Shown here piece by piece: positions 11,031 through 23,200 of a stretch of 64,000 bases of DNA. The position numbers were made by a program, and so were the translations under genes. The DNA is from Reticulascus tulasneorum (Eukaryota > Ascomycota > Sordariomycetes > Glomerellales > Reticulascaceae), in the NCBI GenBank assembly GCA_001557505.1, contig LSAX01000007.1:310001-374000 (forward strand). Reading direction: 5' to 3'. The notes under the pieces were generated by a model. That model ran no database searches and was not told the DNA's origin. It saw nothing but the letters and a program-made list of their open reading frames with translations. The first letter of the stretch is position 1. Each line of letters starts with the position of its first letter.

Positions 11031-11908
11031 TACGTTCCGAGTCACTTTGATGGCACTGAGCACTAATCCCACTAATGCTTGTCCTCAAGACGCAAAAAGG
11101 GGTGACAGAAGTCTGGGGGAGAGTGGCTGTGATTCGATAACGAGAAATAGTGTTAGCAACATTCCTTCGGCTGTCATAGAAGTGATTAGAGAAAGGTATT
11201 TACTGCCCGATCGCCTAGCAAAAATTCCGCCGCCGAGAAAGTCGAGGTAGTGGTAAGGGCAACTGGATGCGAATTTCACGAATAGCGCCGGTGTCGCTGT
11301 TTGGGCAGTCCAAGCCTCCAATGATCAGAATGCCAAATTCTCATGGAGCTATCTGCTTTCGAATTCCAAACCACCATGATATGGAACAATCCAGATATCA
11401 ACAAGAGTATGGTAGTTCTTCCATAGGCCCAGTAGTTGAGAAATGCACATGCTCGACTGCCAAGTCAGACTTCGGAGTAAACACTCGCCGCATCTGTGTC
11501 TGTATGACATGGTGGCAGAGGGTCCAGGTGGGCTTCCGGGTAGCCAATTGGTCGTTAAACTCCCTGTAACATAATTAGGCGCTGTACCTTAGTTAGGTAG
11601 TCGTAGTGTAATTAACATCTGACTCAGACCGATCTCGACCCCGCGATTGCCTGGACTTTATTTCTTGGTCAGTGCGTGCTTCCTGAAGTTGACAGGCCTT
11701 GCTCGCTTTACAGCATCGAATTCTTTTGGAAATAAAGCCAGCCATTCACTACTGCCAGCCAGGGTTTCAGATACTGCTGCTTCAATCGTATCTCTCTCGC
11801 ATGCCGAGTTTCACAGCCATACACTGAACTATATCGCAAGTTACAAGCTTGAATTATCGCCCATTTACACTAACTATACAGCTCTAGTACGGGGGAGTTC
11901 ATACTTCG
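11031..11908. other. Intergenic, upstream of the EF2-like gene
   Basis: It has short frames without domains. It presumably holds the HET gene's 3' end and the EF2-like gene's promoter, as both are on the plus strand. Confidence 0.45.
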
Positions 11909-14552
11909 ATGGATAACGCAAATAATATTCGAAACTTGTCAGTCATCAACGTCGGTCATCAAGGGAAATCAACCTTCACAGAGTGTCTCGCGGCTAGGGC
12001 CGGGATCGGATCACTGGAGATTGTAAGCATTTCAGAATCTGTAGACTTTGGATGCTGACAAGCATTCAGACTGGCGATGCGCAAATCACGGAGGCCGCCG
12101 CTGCCACAAAAGGAGTTTCCATCGCAATTAGATCCAGGGATATCGCGTTGCGTCTGTCTCTCCCGGAGTTGGACCTTCAGCATATTGTTGGCCAGCGTTC
12201 CGACGGTCATGATTTCTTACTCAACTTAATGTACTCGCCTGGTCCCGGCGGCTACTCCGGTGTCCTTCGCATCACCGATGGTGCTCTTGTGATTCTCGAC
12301 GTGACCAAGACTGTCTCATTGGAGTTGGAGACGGTACTATCGCAAGTGGTTAAAGAGCGCATCAAACCTGTTTTGATGCTTGATAAGATGGACACTGCAT
12401 TATTCGAGATGCAGCCATCTAAGGAGGAGCTTTATCAATGCCTAGCCAGATCCACTGAATCTGTCAACTCCATCCTCTCTGCATACCCAAGCGAGGCATT
12501 CGATGCTGCAAGGATATCCCCATCCGATGGAAATGTCGCCTTTGGATCCAGCCCACAGGGCTGGGCCTTTACATTGCGCGATTTTGCGCTTCTATACGCT
12601 AAAAAGTTTGATATTAGCCTTAGAAAGCTAATGGAGAAACTGTGGGTAGGTGCTGCTAATGCCAATGCCCTTGATCAATACTCCCCTTTAACACTCGTAC
12701 TATAGGGGGATCACTACTTCAATCCTGCGACCAAGGTATGGACAAAGGCGGCTACTCATGAAGGTGAACCACTCGAGAGAGGTTTCAATCAGTTTATTCT
12801 CAAACCAATATTTGAGATACATGCTGCTGTGATGGCATGTGAGCATGATAAACTCAACATATTGCTTGCGAAACTACAGCGAAAACTACCCGTCGAGGAT
12901 TCAGGCAAGAAGGGTGCGGAGTTGCTGACAGCTGTTATGCGGACTGTTCTGCCCGTGGACTCAGTGCTGGAAATGATGGTGCTTCATGCCCCGTCTCCTA
13001 TCACCGCCCAGAAATACCGTGTTGAGACTCTGTACGGTGGCCTTCCTGATGACAAGGTTGCCATCGGAATTCGCGACTGCGATCCAAAAGCACCTCTCGT
13101 ATTATATGTTTCACATATGGTGTCTGGCTCTGATCCAGATAGCTTCTATGCGTTTGGTCGCGTTTTCTCTGGTTCTGTTCAACCTGACATGAAAGTCCGT
13201 ATTCAGGGACATGACTACTATAATGGCCGGAGAAACGATTTCTTCAAAAAGAATGTTACGGGGATTTTGCGATTGACGGAGACAACTGGAAAAGCAGAGC
13301 CAGTGGAATCAGCATCAGCGGGCAGCATCGTTGGCCTTGTTGGTGTTGGACGGTTTTTGTCCCACCATGGCACCATCACCACTGATGAAATCGCGGGCAA
13401 TCTAAAGAGCATGATATTCCCTACTTTGCCAGTCATTCAGCGATCTATTCAAGTGGAAAACCCCGCGGACCTCCCTCGACTTATTATGGGTCTCAAGCAT
13501 ATATCGAAATCAGACCCGTTTGCTTTGGGCCTTACCTCCGAATCGGGTGAACACATGATTGGCAGTATCAACGAGTCACACCTCGATGTGAATCTCGCGG
13601 ATCTTGAAGACTATGTTGGCGCTCCACTAACGGTTTCTGAGCCGTTTGTTCAGTATCGCGAGACAGTCGCCGGCAAGTCGACCCTGACCGCCCGATCGAA
13701 GTCGATGAACAAACGCAATACTCTCTACCTAGTCGCTGAGCCGCTGGGCGAAGAGGTCTGCCTAGACATCGAGGCAGACAAGATCAATCCACTCGATAAT
13801 TACAAAATCCGGGCTGATTACATGGCAACAAAACATAACTGGAAACTTGTCGATGCTCGTAAAATCTGGGCCTTTGGCCCTGATTATACTGGCGCCAACC
13901 TATGAGTTGATCGGACTGTTGGAGTTCAATACTTAATGGAGATCAAAGATTCATTTAAGGCTGGGTTTCAATGGGCTACAAGAGAAGGCCCTGTTGCTGA
14001 AGAGCCGATGCGTGCAATTCGATTTAATATTCTGGACGTAACATTGGGTGGAAGTGCGATTACTCGCGGTGGCAGCCAGATTATTCCAACAGCTCGACGT
14101 GTGGTGTACGCTGCCACCTTGCTAGCGGAGCCTATGCTACTAGAACCCATGTATCTGGTCGAAATTCAAGTTCCGGAAGCCTGCATCGCGGTAGTGAGGG
14201 ACATACTGAGCCGACGGCGAGGACATATAGTCGATGAGCGCAATGATGCCCGCTCCTATGTCACAATCAAGGCACACATGCCAGTCGCAGATTCTTTTGG
14301 CTTCCCTGGCGAGCTTGAACAGGCTACTGCCCGTCAAACCCATTCATACTCTCTTTTCGACCATTGGCAAGCACTTTCTGGAGGAACTTTGCTCCATCCG
14401 AATTCCCGTAGTGCACAAATTGCGCGGGAGATTCGTGCGCGGAAAGGCCTTGAAGTAGACATTCCGGGATACGAGAAGGTAACTGTGCTTCTGCAAGATT
14501 TCATGGCGGCGATTTTCATACTAACTACATCTAGTATCATTACACGCTTTAA
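11909..14552 (+). pseudogene. eEF2-like paralogue, full length, with altered GTPase and diphthamide sites and one in-frame TGA
   Basis: Four exons (11909-12022, 12070-12645, 12706-14478, 14535-14552) keep frame and align along the whole of eukaryotic elongation factor 2, 827 codons against about 844. The first intron is 47 nt. Domain II-V blocks are well kept: TAQKYRVETLYGG, VAIGIRDCDPKAP, SESGEH, GFQWATREGP, AEEPMRAIRFNILDV, QIIPTARRV and the end PGYEKYHYTL. The G domain is not: the P-loop reads NVGHQGKST, the switch II DSPGHVDF region reads YSPGPGGY (Asp and catalytic His lost), and NKVD reads DKMD. At codon 683 the loop reads SAITRGG, with Thr where eEF2 has the diphthamide histidine (IHRGG). 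Codon 630 is TGA (13903-13905), inside ANL-stop-VDRTVGVQY; no intron can remove it. It is either a young pseudogene of an already divergent paralogue or two separately translated halves. It is not the cell's working eEF2. Confidence 0.85.
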
Positions 14553-17066
14553 AGTAGGATTATCAACAGTTCATTGGCTGCCAGTGCGTCATTCCGCAAC
14601 AGACCTGCCTGTGAGTTGTTTCTTGTCTTCGCTTTGCTTATGAGTCCCAGTTCTACATCGCGTTGAATATTCATCTTCTTGTATGAGAAGTCAAAGACAC
14701 AAAGTGAGCGAATGACATGGAAGATTGTAGCTTGAAGCCCAGAAGGCAAGGCAACGAGAGGTCCTTGATGTCTCTGTGGTCTGGATCTGCGATGTATTAT
14801 ATAACTTTCATATTACATGGACGGCGGTGGATGAGCCCTAATGGTCAATTTGGTTTATCTTAGTCAGAAACTCTTTTTCTCGGTCTCGGAAGCCTAGCAC
14901 TACTTTATGTTTCCGTTGCTGGAGAGTTTAATTCTTGTGTATGTAGTGAGCGTGAGCGCTGGGCTGGGGGGGTGGGCTGTCCGCTTTACACTCGTTGAGG
15001 ATCGGAATTGCGAGTACAGGAGGACTATCTATCTATCCAGCGCCTGTTGTAGTATTCGTGGTCCTGCTGCTCCTCTTTTCGAGTTTGCCATCCGACTCTG
15101 GTGGTATCGTCTGATCGTGAGCCGTTTGGGAAAGCCACATAAACGGAGAGTGCAGGAGGCGGTGATGGGGCCATTCAGGCCACTGAACAATAGTCGCGTT
15201 GCTCTCTGGGACTTCAGGTATCATGCATGAAGTCGCATTCAATCGACACAAGAGTCCTCATCCAATGCCCGGGCCAGCAGCGGCTGACTCGACAATGCAG
15301 CCTCGTCTTTTGAGGATCCCCCACAAGGCTCACTACCCTCGAGCGGAGGCCACGACACGATATGCTCATAAGTGCAGTGGAAGTTCCATAACCTTGATGA
15401 TTTCTTGAACCAGCCAGTTGAATCAGAGAAAGCACGCTGTCGTGGCCGGGGGGAAATATTTGTGCGGAACGGCGCCTACCGTCACAGCAGATGAAAGCTT
15501 CCAAGCTTAGGCCATGCTCCAACCCAGGCTACTACGTAATTACAGCGCCTCCCTCCCCTAGGTACGCAGTAATTCACTGAACACCCAATTCCCGCCTCAT
15601 CCCACCCACCAGACCATGGCACATGCACGACAAACCAGGATTCATACCTACATATACCAGTCCTACGGCTATTCCTTCCCTGCTCAGCCCCGAAACTCCA
15701 CCGTCCCATTGGGCCAAGTCTTTAAAAAGCGCAAGCCAGCAGAATATTCCCTGTCCGCATTATCTTATTGCGAGACCCGGGACTTCATTGCTGCCTGCCC
15801 CCACTTACACACTCTCCTACCCAAAGTACGACAGCCTGGCTCCCTACCCTATCTAATGTACCTTACCTACTACCCTCGCCACCACAGGCCCGGAAACTAA
15901 CTTGAAAGGCCGTCAAGGCCACCCATTCGTAAGATCCAATCAACGTGCGGGATTGAAGCATGTGCTGGAATCCCCTCTCACGATAGGATCGAGAACATCT
16001 CAAGATATCTTCACTTGAAGCTCATAGAACCATCGCTCGAGTATATATTCCTAGTCCCCTCGCTCCTGAAGCAGTGGGTTGTCTTGTTGAACTTACTCCC
16101 GCCATTACTCTTCGTCCACATCTCTGCCCACACTGGATTCAAGTCTGCGTTTGCATCTGCTTCTTCCTCAATGTCCAACTCGGAGAAAGAGTGTATGGAG
16201 AGAGCAGTCTACGCAACACCCACCCCCTTGTGCCCTCTTGTCTTAAGCCAACAGGACATGGACAGCCGCCAACGAATGGTGTTCGACGACCATAGCGTCC
16301 AAATGTCCTCGAAATAGCAAACCCGGTCAAGAGTGTTCTGCATCTGGACGGCATATCTTCTCTACCGACCCTTCTTCCCCCTCATGATTTCACCGGCCTT
16401 AGTTGTGCTCCTTCCGCCTGGGAGCCTGACCAGGACAGGCACTAGCATCGCGTTGAGGACACCGGCTGGGCCGGCTGAGTCGCAGCTATGCATGATGGAG
16501 GTAGGAGTTTAGGCTACCCTACTCAAATCAACTCTAGAAGATGCCTTTTGGGCTGGACCGAGGCTTCTGCCCTGCCGTGAGCCAATCAGTAGCTGGTACT
16601 GCTGATATATTCGCACCTATTTCTTCGGTGACGGAAAAGTCGTTGGAAGCGAGTTTTTCCACTTGCTGATTTAGAGAGCCTTGTGAGCCCGGACCTCCAC
16701 TACCGAGGCCCCGGGTCGAAGGCGCAGGAGATGAGGGGGTACTGCAGCTAAAGTAGCGCCTTCGCCCAAAACCCTACGGAGGGCATACGACGCCCTAGGT
16801 GGGGGCTTTCAGCACCCTACGTGGGGCTTCAGCTCCCTGATGGTAAACAAGGCGACGGTGAAATGCAGCTGTGCAATTCCACCGCCTTGTTCCAGGCCGA
16901 GCTGTAGGGTGAAAATCTACACTCGACAAGACACTCTGAAAAGGTCACACATCGCCATCTTCACCATAAACTCAAAGGTTTGATTTGCACGGCCTGTTCG
17001 CATTTGCATCTGCGAAACATATTCTGGCTTGTAGCTTGGCCTGTAGCTCGACCATTTCTGCCGAAC
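14553..17066. other. Intergenic, 2.5 kb, short repeats near the 3' end
   Basis: No frame with domain or codon evidence, although several frames of 60-107 codons exist. Near 16771-16834 three imperfect copies of an ACCCTA(C/G)G(T/A)GGGG..CTTCAGC unit occur. At 16846-16854 and 16883-16891 there is a 9-bp inverted repeat (AACAAGGCG / CGCCTTGTT), 175 nt before the zinc-finger start. Confidence 0.45.
16771..16891. repeat. Short imperfect direct repeats followed by an inverted repeat upstream of the zinc-finger gene
   Basis: CCCTAGGTGGGGGCTTTCAG (16793) and CCCTACGTGGGGCTTCAGCT (16815) are near-identical, and ACCCTACGGAGGGC precedes them. The 9-bp arms at 16846 and 16883 could form a hairpin with a 28-nt loop. 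Function is unknown; the position suits an upstream regulatory region. Confidence 0.4.
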
Positions 17067-18674
17067 ATGTCCATTTCTGCAACGCACAAGCCGGATTCTC
17101 CAGCAGCCACCCCAGCGCTGCTGGGGTTGAAATCGGACTCATCTCCCTACAATCGTGACGACGCAGAACCGTGCCCGTGAGTTGTTCGCTGTTGAGCGTA
17201 GCTGGCTCGCCTTTATAACTGACGAGTAATTAGATACAAGACGTATGATGCAACTGATGCGGCCCGAGCACATGTTATCTTCCTATTTGTTCGTGACATC
17301 CTGGATTCGGGAGTTTTCTCCGAGTCTTTCGCACCGCCCCGCCGGTGCCCGATGAATTGCTGCGATGTCTTCACAAAGCCGGTCGATCTAATCCGTCACC
17401 TTTTGACATGCACTGCGATTTTCCAAGCCGAACTGAATTGCTGGAAGTGCCAGGGTTGCCACAAGTTCCCCACAAACAAAGACGAGAGCGCTCCCGAACT
17501 TGCCCATAAGGCGGCTCTTATTCCTGCGATGGATGAAGATGTAGATTGGGACCCGCTGGCGTTGCCAAGTCCTCTTCTACACCCCGAAGCCCCCGATGAA
17601 CTCTCTAGTAGGCACGGCATTGAATATCCCTCTGTCAGAAATATCGATTCTGAGTTGTGGCAGTCCGGAGACAGCAGTGCTTGGGGTGTTGACTACAACA
17701 GGCTGATGGACGACAAGCCACAGCGTACCGGCTTCACACCACCCTTGTTATACTGTGATCCGTTTGTTCCGGAAGCATCATTTTCTTCCTGGGTTGACTT
17801 ACCGAGTCTCCACTTGCAAAGGGCCCAAATGTCCCCTTGTTCAGGTCTCGACGACTGGAAAGCGACGGCGTTTCAACCATTCCTGCCATCCCCTCCAGAC
17901 TCTGTCGTCATGGATACACTATCCCAGTCGCAATTTCTGCCATCTACTGTTACGAGGCAGCAGAGTCAACAGTACTGTCATCTTTCGTTGGAGACGATGC
18001 CTGTTGATACAGAGCCACTTACGAATGCCGGCCGTCCGCTTTGGCTGATCTCGGACATGCGGGCGGCCTGTCTCGGCCACAATCCCCGCTTTGCCGTGTC
18101 GGATAATCTGTCAAGATCCGCATGCGATAAGAGGATGCCAGCATCACCCTTTTCGCTGATCCACAGCTCCACCTGTTCACCCACTCGTCTGCATGCCGCG
18201 GAGAGCCTCGCAGATTCGTCGGCCACGTTATCCACATATCCAGCTTGTCGGACTCGATCGATAAGACCCATTGAGACCCGCCTCCGTCCGGATGGTTCCA
18301 ATCACGCCACCGGGACAATACCAGCAGACTCGGGCAGTTCCCCGGGTCGGCCGCTTGGGGATCTCACAGTGGCAGAGGAAGAAGTTGGCGATGACAAAGG
18401 TAGAACCCACACTGACCTCCTCATTTGCCGTGTATGCGGCTTCAAACCTGCAGGTATACAGAGGCACCGCAAAGGGCGTCTACGACGGCATGAACGCATC
18501 CACTCGGGAGTGTTGCACGCTTGCGATGAATGCCCTAGACAGTTCAATCGCATAGACAATCTAAGAAAGCACAAGAAGGACACGCACCGTATTAAAGGTG
18601 TCGCGATTATCTCCAGCGAGTGTCCCCTGGAGAAGTCAGGCAGTGAAGAGCCGAGGACAACCGGATACATGTAG
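17067..18674 (+). CDS. C2H2 zinc-finger protein, probable transcription factor
   Basis: Exon 1 (17067-17176) joins exon 2 (17234-18674) across a GTGAGT..TTAG intron in phase 2, giving 516 aa. The first codons after the intron read YKTYDATDAARAHV, which continues the frame without a break. A Cys/His cluster near residues 72-115 (CPMNCCDVF..RHLLTC then CWKCQGCH) resembles a degenerate finger pair. Two fingers lie near the C-terminus: CRVCGF..RRHERIH from residue 435, with an unusually long Cys-to-His spacing, and a regular CDECPRQF..NLRKHKKDTH. The long middle region is Ser/Pro-rich and without a fold I can see. DNA binding and a nuclear role are inferred from the fingers; no target is known. 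An upstream in-frame ATG at 16980 would add 29 residues. Confidence 0.8.
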
Positions 18675-19312
18675 CACAACAGTCCTTTTGAAGCCAGACA
18701 ATGAGAAGGCATCGGAGGACAAAGTTATTACTATAGAAATATCAAATTTGGCCTCACGGCCCGCGGGAACTACGCTTCGCAGCATTCTTCAGGTAAACTC
18801 AGGTCGTTCAGCAGTTTCGCATAGGTAATCAGCTTATCTTGACACTTAATAAATCATCCTTTTTTATCCCAATCAACGGTAATACACTGTTCTTTATGAA
18901 TGTGTTGAAACGTAAGTCAGGTCTCATCGCTGCTCTTCTGTTTTCGTAATCGCTGCCAAATCATCACACTCCCACGGGCTGCTCTTCACATTCAGCAAAG
19001 TACACGAACTCCACGATGAGAACGGTATTCGGGACCGGGGCCATTAAGACATACCTCACTAGTAAAAGTAACTGATTGTCCCATGCGATAAGATTGTTGG
19101 GTGGCTATGCGATACATCAATTTGCAGCCCGCAATATTTGGAGATGTAAGCGCCGCACTCCGCGACCACAATCTGAGTTTCAAAATCTGCAGCCGAGCCT
19201 GTGGCCACCTAACCAGAGGCGGCTAAGGATGCCTCCATGAGCACCATTAAATCAGAGGCCTTACCGCTCTTGTTTGCTATCCTAGTCTCCCGTACTGTTC
19301 GACTGTGGAAAC
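18675..19312. other. Intergenic
   Basis: Between the zinc-finger gene and the membrane-protein fragment; nothing recognisable. Confidence 0.45.
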
Positions 19313-19927
19313 ATGCGATGGTTCGCAAAGATGTCTAAGCCCCGCCCTCACTATCACGTCGCTGGTCTGCGGGCCTCGTCGACACAGAGTCTAGATGAGG
19401 AACCGCATTTACCCCTCGAATCAAGCGACGCCATAGCGACGAGATTTGAGCGTCTGTCGTATTACACCTCCTTCTTAGCTCTTCTCCCGACCACCATGAT
19501 CAGCCACCTTCTTCTTGTAGGCAATGCACGTCAATGGGTGGTTCCGCCAGACGTTTGCAGCCTCATAGTATCGAATCGGGCGTCCACGCAACTGGTAGTC
19601 CAGCTGGTAGCCAATGTGCTCGGATTCCTCAACGTCACAGTGGTACTGACACTCATTAACTATGCTACACGCCTGCGCATCTCGGCCAGATCCATGTCAC
19701 TTGATGCTCTCTGCTTCTGGAACGCGCTACTCTCGCAGCAAATGAACATGAAGCTGCCACTGCGCCATGTAGTGCCTTTGTTCGTTTGCATCGTTCTCGC
19801 CATCGTGCCCGCTGGTCTGTGGGCCGGTGCAATCACGCCTACCATGGCCAACAACAATCGCACATTGGTGATAGCGCGGCGGCCATGGTCTTCTTCACAC
19901 CGCTCCTCTGAAGATAGAAGTCGATGA
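19313..19927 (+). pseudogene. N-terminal part of a fungal multi-pass membrane protein, probably truncated
   Basis: A 204-aa frame with hydrophobic segments at about residues 47-70 (YYTSFLALLPTTMISHLLLVG), 95-120 (LVANVLGFLNVTVVLTLI) and 150-172 (VVPLFVCIVLAIVPAGLWAGAITP). The order, and the sequence LWAGAITP, resemble the first third of a family of large, uncharacterised fungal membrane proteins. These, as I remember them, run on for several hundred residues more. Here the frame turns into basic, Ser-rich sequence (RRPWSSSHRSSEDRSR) and stops. No downstream exon with further membrane segments is apparent before the next gene at 20280. A missed intron is possible; I judge truncation more likely. 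Confidence 0.45.
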
Positions 19928-20279
19928 ACTCACACACCCCATTAGATCGCAAGCTTAAGCTCACATTCCCAGAACCGATAATACTGAACCCCAGATCTGG
20001 AAGCCATTTGGTGGCAGCGAAGAGCGTGAGCGGATTGCAGCCACTGACCTCATGTGATCAAGAAATTGTGAACCTGTTTGATTTGGCCTTTCCTGTCTAT
20101 CATGCTAAACGCCTCTATCCCTGCCTGAATCATTCCATGCCGCTCTAGTCTATCGTGGCCTCCTATCAACCAAGGATGCTGATTGGTGACCTCCAGATCC
20201 ATCTCTACTAAACCAAGACAGCCCATTGCATATGAAATACGGAAATTCAACTAGAATCATAATTCACATGGTTCCAGTC
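19928..20279. other. Intergenic
   Basis: Contains the 3' flank of the New1-like gene. A 74-codon frame here has no supported homology. Confidence 0.4.
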
Positions 20280-23200
20280 CTATGCCTCATCATCCGTGTC
20301 CGGTGGGTGAGGCGTTCCTTTCGGGCTGTTGAGCCAGTCGATGTGCCGTAGTCGCCGACGGACTTCGCGCTCCTTTTGTTCCTTTTTCGTGATCTTCTTC
20401 TTCTTCTTCGCCCTGAAGTTCATCTCCGAGTTGTCCTCGACACCGCTGTTGACCGCACTTGATACAACACTGGAGACAGCTGTGCTGGCAGCGCCACTGT
20501 TGAGGCCGCTGTTGAGACCGCTGCCGAGGCCGCTACCAGGGCGGCTGCCGTCCTCGAAGCGATCGAGGCTGATTGCCGCATGTCCGCGTTGAGCGACACG
20601 GCCATCATTGACATGCCACTGTTCGGAGCAAAGTGCACCGACAAATTCTTCATTATGGGAGATGAGAATGACACCACCCTTGAATTCGCGGATTGCAACG
20701 GCCAGACCGCCGAGAGAGTCGCGATCCAAGAAATTGGTCGGTTCGTCAAGTACCAGCAGATGAGGATTGTTCCACATTGCGCCAGCAATGACAACCTTGA
20801 CTTTCTGGCCGCCAGACAAGGATCCGATCTCGTTGTGATTTGCAATCTCCGGATCCAGGCCGAGATCGTCGAAATGCTTAGAAATGACGGACGGCTGGAG
20901 TTCTCGGTACCCAAGACCTTCTCGCGAGGCCTCGTGATCGTCGAATTCCTGTACTAGCTTGTCGAACCCAAGTTCAATGAGGGTCTCGCGCGAAACCTGA
21001 CTGTTGTACTTGGGTAGCCACGCACGCCATTTGCTATAAAAGATCCGTTAGCTTGTGATCATGGAGCCAGGGCAGATGCGTCGCTTACACTTCATATTGG
21101 AATGTCTTCTTCCATTTCTGGCGACCAACGAGAGCCTCAAGCTGCCGTGCCGGGTTGCCTTCGCCCAATTCGACCCACTTGTCCATTTGAGCACGGTCCT
21201 GTTCTGAAAGAATGCGAGTCTGCTTCAAGAAGACTTCTCGGTCGTCGCCGTTGGCATAGCGCCATTGTAGATACTGATTCGGTGTTTTCTCCAAGTGCAT
21301 CTCCACGTGCTCCAAGGCATGTTGTTTGATGTAGCCAATTCGCAGATTGGGATGCTTCTCGACCTTGCCAACAGTCGGAATGACCTCGCCTGTAAGGAGC
21401 TTGATCAAAGTCGACTTGCCTGCACCATTGGGGCCGATTATGGCAACGCGGGAAGACAACGTCAGCTGGCAAGACACGTCCATGAGGGACGGCTTGGGTG
21501 CTTTGGGGTAGCTGTAGGAAACGTTGGACATTCGGATGATTGCGCGGGTCATGGACTTGACACCCGTCAAGATGCCCGGAGGGGGAAACTTGAACTGCAC
21601 ATTCGATGCGGAGAGAGTATAGTAGCTCTTGGCTTCCGGTCGTACCTTTACGAAAGCATCAAGGTTACCTTTGTGGTGGCCCAGCTTCTTGTTCGGTTCG
21701 TAGTGATAAATATCGGTGGTGACGTTGTCGAGGAATCCAGAGTCGTGAGACACAATCAAGCTGGTGATGTCGACGTGGGATTTGAGATAGTCCTCCAGCC
21801 ACTTGATGTTGGCGACATCCAAATGATTGGTAGGTTCGTCGAGAAGTAGCACATCAGCTCTCTTAAGCATAGCACGGGCGAGAGCCAACTTCATTTTCCA
21901 TCCACCAGAGAGTGACCCGACCTTCTGACCTTGTCGGCCATCGACACCAGAGGTAAATCCAAACTCGTTCAGGACCTCCACGATGCGGTCATGGCCCTGT
22001 TCGGTAATCTCGGGATCTTTGGATACAAACTCCAATATGCTCATGTCGGCATCTTCTCCTTGATTGTGCTCCACATAACAGGTGCGAAGTACATCCTGAG
22101 GTGGGAAGCCTTCCAGCTTGCCGTTTGCAATAGATCGCATCAATGTTGACTTGCCTGCGCCGTTGCGACCGCACAGTCCGTACCGATGGCCTTTCAACAG
22201 TCTCAGGTTGGTGTGGGACAGGAGAAGCATGCCTCCGTATGCGAGGGAAAAGTCGGCGTTGACAATCTCCACCTCGCCGTCGTCCTCCTTTTCGGGCTCG
22301 CCGTACTTGCGGTGGTCCTCGTCTACGTAGTGCTGCTGGACCGCAGCAGCAACCACATCGTGAGCTTGGGGCTCTTGCATCAGGGATTTCAGATACGGAG
22401 CAATTCTTCCAGAGATCCTCTGGGTGTATCGGTGGTTGACGTCCTCCGCAACCATCTCGCAGATGTAAGGTCGGGCGAGCTTGTAGACGTCGAGGTGGCC
22501 AGATAGCCCCTTCGTCTTTCGGATCTCAGCGTCGAGGATCTTGGACACGTCATCTGCTGTGGTACGCTCAATCACGTTCTTGTCCTCGCCCATCGCGTTG
22601 TCAATAACGGTTAAGGCTCGATTTGCCAGCTCTCGAACTTCGGGGAGGGAGGCTCTGTTGAATACGCCTTTCACACCAGGCTGAAGTCTCGGCAAAAACG
22701 TTCTCGCCTCGATGGGATCGTGGACGAGTTTTGTCAGATTCTCAACAACGACGACGGTTTGTCGCAGTACCTCCTGCGCGGTGCTAGGTGTGTTCAATGA
22801 TCTCTCGAGCAATGGCGTGAGCAGGGCGAGAACAGGCGAGGTGACAATGGCGACAAAGGTGGTTTGGGAGAGGGCGTGGATCGCTTTGCGGAGGGTCTCG
22901 GTCGAGGGTTGTTGCATGGTGTCGATGAGCAGTGGTATCCGCGGGGCGACATCGTCGTTGGAGAGCAGGCTGGTAAGAGCCATCATGGTCTGAACAGCCT
23001 GCTTCTCGACCTCGGACTTCAAGTCATGCATTCCACCCTCGACAATTGGAATCAGACTAGCCATCTTCGTGCCCATGGCATCTCGAAGGACGTCCTTTTC
23101 GGCGGCTTCCTCCTTAGTCGAACCGACAACAATTTGCGCCTTTTCGGCCATCTTCTGCAGCAGCTTGAGCGCGCCCACAGTTCCCTGCCACTTTCCAGTC

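Noticed and set aside
13903..13935. A short intron removing the in-frame TGA of the EF2-like gene
   Set aside because: Any GT..AG pair here is under 25 nt and would delete residues conserved in EF2.
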